Shown: positions 61,655 through 64,000 of the stretch, one piece after another
Layout: every line of letters starts with the position of its first letter
Position numbering within the stretch: the first letter of the stretch is position 1
Source: Plumapathes pennacea
Taxonomy: Eukaryota > Cnidaria > Anthozoa > Antipatharia > Myriopathidae
Reading direction: 5' to 3'
Length of the DNA stretch: 64,000 nucleotides
Assembly (NCBI GenBank): GCA_964036295.1
Contig: OZ038473.1
Span: 8,153,501 to 8,217,500, forward strand
Notes under the pieces: model-generated
Told to the model about the DNA's origin: nothing
What the model saw: the letters and a program-made list of their open reading frames with translations, nothing else
Databases searched by the model: none
Made by a program: the position numbers and the translations under genes

Positions 61655-62370
61655 ATATAAGTTTCTTACACGTACAATAATGTAGAAGGCAAAATGGCAC
61701 TAAAAGAAAATCATTTCATCACAAACTGCGACCGACACATCGTTGAAAGTTATATTATTCAAACCTCACCGCTTAATTTTCCTGCCTCCTCGTGGAGCGT
61801 TTAGGTTTCTTCCAGCAAAATAAACGTCCTCAAATCACCACGGCGTTTTTGTCCCAGTCAGTGATTTCGAAATACAGAGTTCTCATGCATTGTGAAAAAT
61901 TTATTTACAGTCTTCACAGTGAGCCATGACGAGCAAACATGTCTGCAAAACTTAATTCTTGCACGGTTTTAGTCATAACTGTTCACGGTGATTGTTCGCT
62001 TTCCACTTTCTTCCTGGCAAGTGTGCAAATTTGAACACAGAGGTGAAACAACCCTCCATACTCTGCAGCGCTTGTTGTCAATGACGGCTGAGGTCGCAAG
62101 CAATTTCTTCCTCGGATGTTTTCCTTCTTCGTAACGGTCATTTTCCAAGATTGTAAGCTTTTCCCGATCATCATAACTTAACAGTGAGTATCCGGAACGT
62201 TTAAACTTCCCATTGCACTTCTGGGCCTTTTATGACAAACGTTTAGCAACTTTTCGAGTAATCATTTGCGATCCACATGTACAAACTGATTTTGCGGTCC
62301 GTACAGTAAGTTATAGACCGGTAAATTAACCAATCGTAGCGTGCGTAGTATCAGTGCCATATAATAAATA
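61655..62370 (+). repeat. repeat family B copy 4, body and tail
   Basis: Collinear with 45731-46800 from AAGTTTCTTACACGTACA onward, then one tail unit GCGGTCCGTACAGTAAGTTA. Preceded by a (TA)n run at 61637-61660. Confidence 0.8.
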
Positions 62371-62479
62371 TACATATACATATACATGATAAGAATGAAA
62401 AAAAGGGCACACAATGAAGAGTCTGCTATATGATTAGGATGATAATAATAATAATAAAAATAAAAATAAGAATAAAAAG

Positions 62480-62720
62480 AATAGATCTTTCATTTTCTCC
62501 TTTTTGTGTGCAGCACTTGACTTAGTAGCAAAAGTAGCAAAACGTCATTTTTTTTTAAACACGCTTGCCCCGTCAACCACAAAAAAGTTGGTTACATTAA
62601 CAGGCCTTACAAAATAGACACAACCTTCAGTAAACCAAAGGCTGCATTTGTTGAGCTACCAAAGTAAATTATGCCAGTTCAGGCCAGAGCGAGGGGGTAC
62701 CTGCTATTATCGTATTTCTA
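62480..62720 (-). repeat. diverged fragment of repeat family A
   Basis: GAGCGAGGGGGTAC followed by TTATCGTATTTCTA matches the family A terminus; CTTTTTGTGTGCAGCACTTGA matches further in. Internal sequence is partly replaced. Confidence 0.5.
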
Positions 62721-62982
62721 CAACGGGTTGCAAAAATAGTTGAGACACTTTATATCATTTTCGCCCTGTTTTTCGATTTTGGACTTGTTTGCTTTTCTTC
62801 TCCCCTCCCCCCTATTGCAATGTTGTTTGAGCGCCCAAATCTGTTACACAGTATTTCAGGATCAACATTGAAAAGGGGAGGGGGAAATGATCAGATTGAG
62901 CGCAATTTTACTTAAAGCGAAAGGAAAAAATGCGAAATTTATCATTTTTAAAAGAAAGTCTCAATAATTTTGCAACTCATTG
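62721..62982. mobile_element. MITE with CAATGTTG hairpin, second full copy
   Basis: Terminal inverted repeats CAACGGGTTGCAAAAATAG / CAATGAGTTGCAAAATTAT, then TGAGAC. The central C-rich run, CAATGTTG (62818-62825), CAACATTG (62863-62870) and G-rich run repeat the design of 640-895. Confidence 0.7.
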
Positions 62983-64000
62983 TCTGAGAGAGTTAAACTG
63001 AGGTATTTCAGCGAATATTTGTTGAATATTTGCAAAACTTTCTAGGAGTACGGTATTTCGAATTAGAAGTCGAAATATGTTACAAGATTCTCGAAAAATC
63101 TGCTCATAGAACAATGGAGATCAATTTCCCTAAAAACTTATGCGTCTTGAAATTCACAGAATATTTAACTTGGGGGTTCGTCACCACTAAACGCTATGTT
63201 TTGTGGTCAGAATAAACGGTCACGAGGATTATACCGTCTTGCTGTCTGGTTGTAGAATAGACTTTGTCAAGCATCAAGTGTAGTTTAACATGCTTTCATT
63301 TTTTTTCGGATACCTTTACTTGGTTGCCATGTTGCGTGCGTTTGAGAAGGCCTGGTACTACGCAGGCGTCATAAATGTTCATCGCCACGCCATTTTACAA
63401 CAGATGAGATGATCATCAGCTTGTGCGGTCTTTGTACTGTAACACCTTGTCAGTTATACAAAGGGAAGCGTTTTCTTGTTTACAAATTATTTTTCTTACG
63501 GATTTTTGATCGCTAAAGAACGCTGCTTTGCCGTTTTCGCGCTATTTTTCAATACAAATGAGGTGTAAGACGGAATATATTCAGCGCTATTCATTGAACA
63601 CAGCTAAGCTATGACGGTTTTTAAGGCAAGAAAGCATGCTAAGGTTTTATACAACAAGAACAACGTCATCGAAGAAAACAAAAGGAATCATATTGTGAAT
63701 ATGACACGCCTGCTATTAATTTTCAACCCGCGGGTATTCGCAGACAAAGAAATCTTCGGCAACGCTTGAAACTGTCCAATTTTCTCATTCTAGGAGTCAC
63801 GTAGAGTTTATCATTCAGAAAAACAACGGACTGTACGGTAGATTTCATGTTCATGAACATTTCAACGGTCAACCACGGTCAACCGCGAAAAATGCCATAA
63901 AAGGTTTGTTTACATTTTCCTTACAGTATCATTGGTTGACCGTGGTTGATCGTAGAAGTCAAAACAGCTTTTATTTCAATGTATCCGCATCGGAACAGTC
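62983..64000. other. unassigned DNA
   Basis: No supported exon. GGTTGACCGTGG units near 63880 and 63935 occur in opposite orientations and may be the edges of a short element. Confidence 0.4.

Noticed and set aside
44000-64000. Further CAP or TSP1 exons beyond CAP-C
   Set aside because: No GENIA, HFTQ, WSxW or CSxTCG pattern was seen on either strand in this part.
1-64000. CRISPR array, bacterial operon or prophage
   Set aside because: Split genes, SINE and LINE relics and no bacterial gene layout; the hairpin repeats are dispersed and not regularly spaced.

Overview
The window reads as animal nuclear DNA, most likely from an anthozoan cnidarian, perhaps a stony coral. The grounds are split genes with small exons, an intronless rhodopsin-type GPCR, secreted TSP1 and CAP proteins, LINE and SINE relics and a very dense load of small DNA transposons. 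The coral assignment is inference; nothing in the sequence names the species.

The main content is a cluster on the minus strand between 6 and 43.6 kb. I rebuilt four secreted-protein genes by joining exons at splice sites; each closes in frame from a signal-peptide ATG to a stop. They are a small acidic protein of 127 aa (6044-6987) and three CAP-domain proteins: CAP-A (11872-19626, 808 aa), CAP-B (22264-34850, 990 aa) and CAP-C (39487-43557, 810 aa). Every intron in all four interrupts a codon after its first base (phase 1). In each CAP gene the order is signal peptide, short linker exons (absent in CAP-C), one 1.6-2.0 kb exon coding a low-complexity, probably disordered region, then a terminal CAP exon. 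CAP-A and CAP-B carry a TSP1 exon before the CAP exon; CAP-C does not. The disordered exons differ almost completely in sequence, but each keeps a short strand-like motif near residue 380-430. The array looks like old tandem duplicates of a fast-evolving extracellular protein family. I do not recognise the family by name.

To the right, on the plus strand, is one intact intronless class A GPCR (51579-52673). The rest is introns, intergenic DNA and mobile elements: two LINE reverse-transcriptase relics, a tRNA-derived SINE nested in one of them, a Crypton-like fragment, a probable solo LTR, TTAA-flanked nested elements, an element inside a TAG microsatellite, and several foldback or hairpin families. 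In several cases a second copy of the host repeat in this window preserves the empty site and proves the insertion.

Layout: 0-6 kb repeats; 6-7 kb small secreted gene; 7.6-11.4 kb repeats; 11.9-19.6 kb CAP-A; 22.3-34.9 kb CAP-B with repeat-filled introns; 34.9-39.5 kb intergenic; 39.5-43.6 kb CAP-C; 45.6-48.5 kb hairpin repeats; 51.6-52.7 kb GPCR; 53-64 kb mostly unassigned DNA and repeats. All splice joins are predictions from sequence with no transcript evidence.
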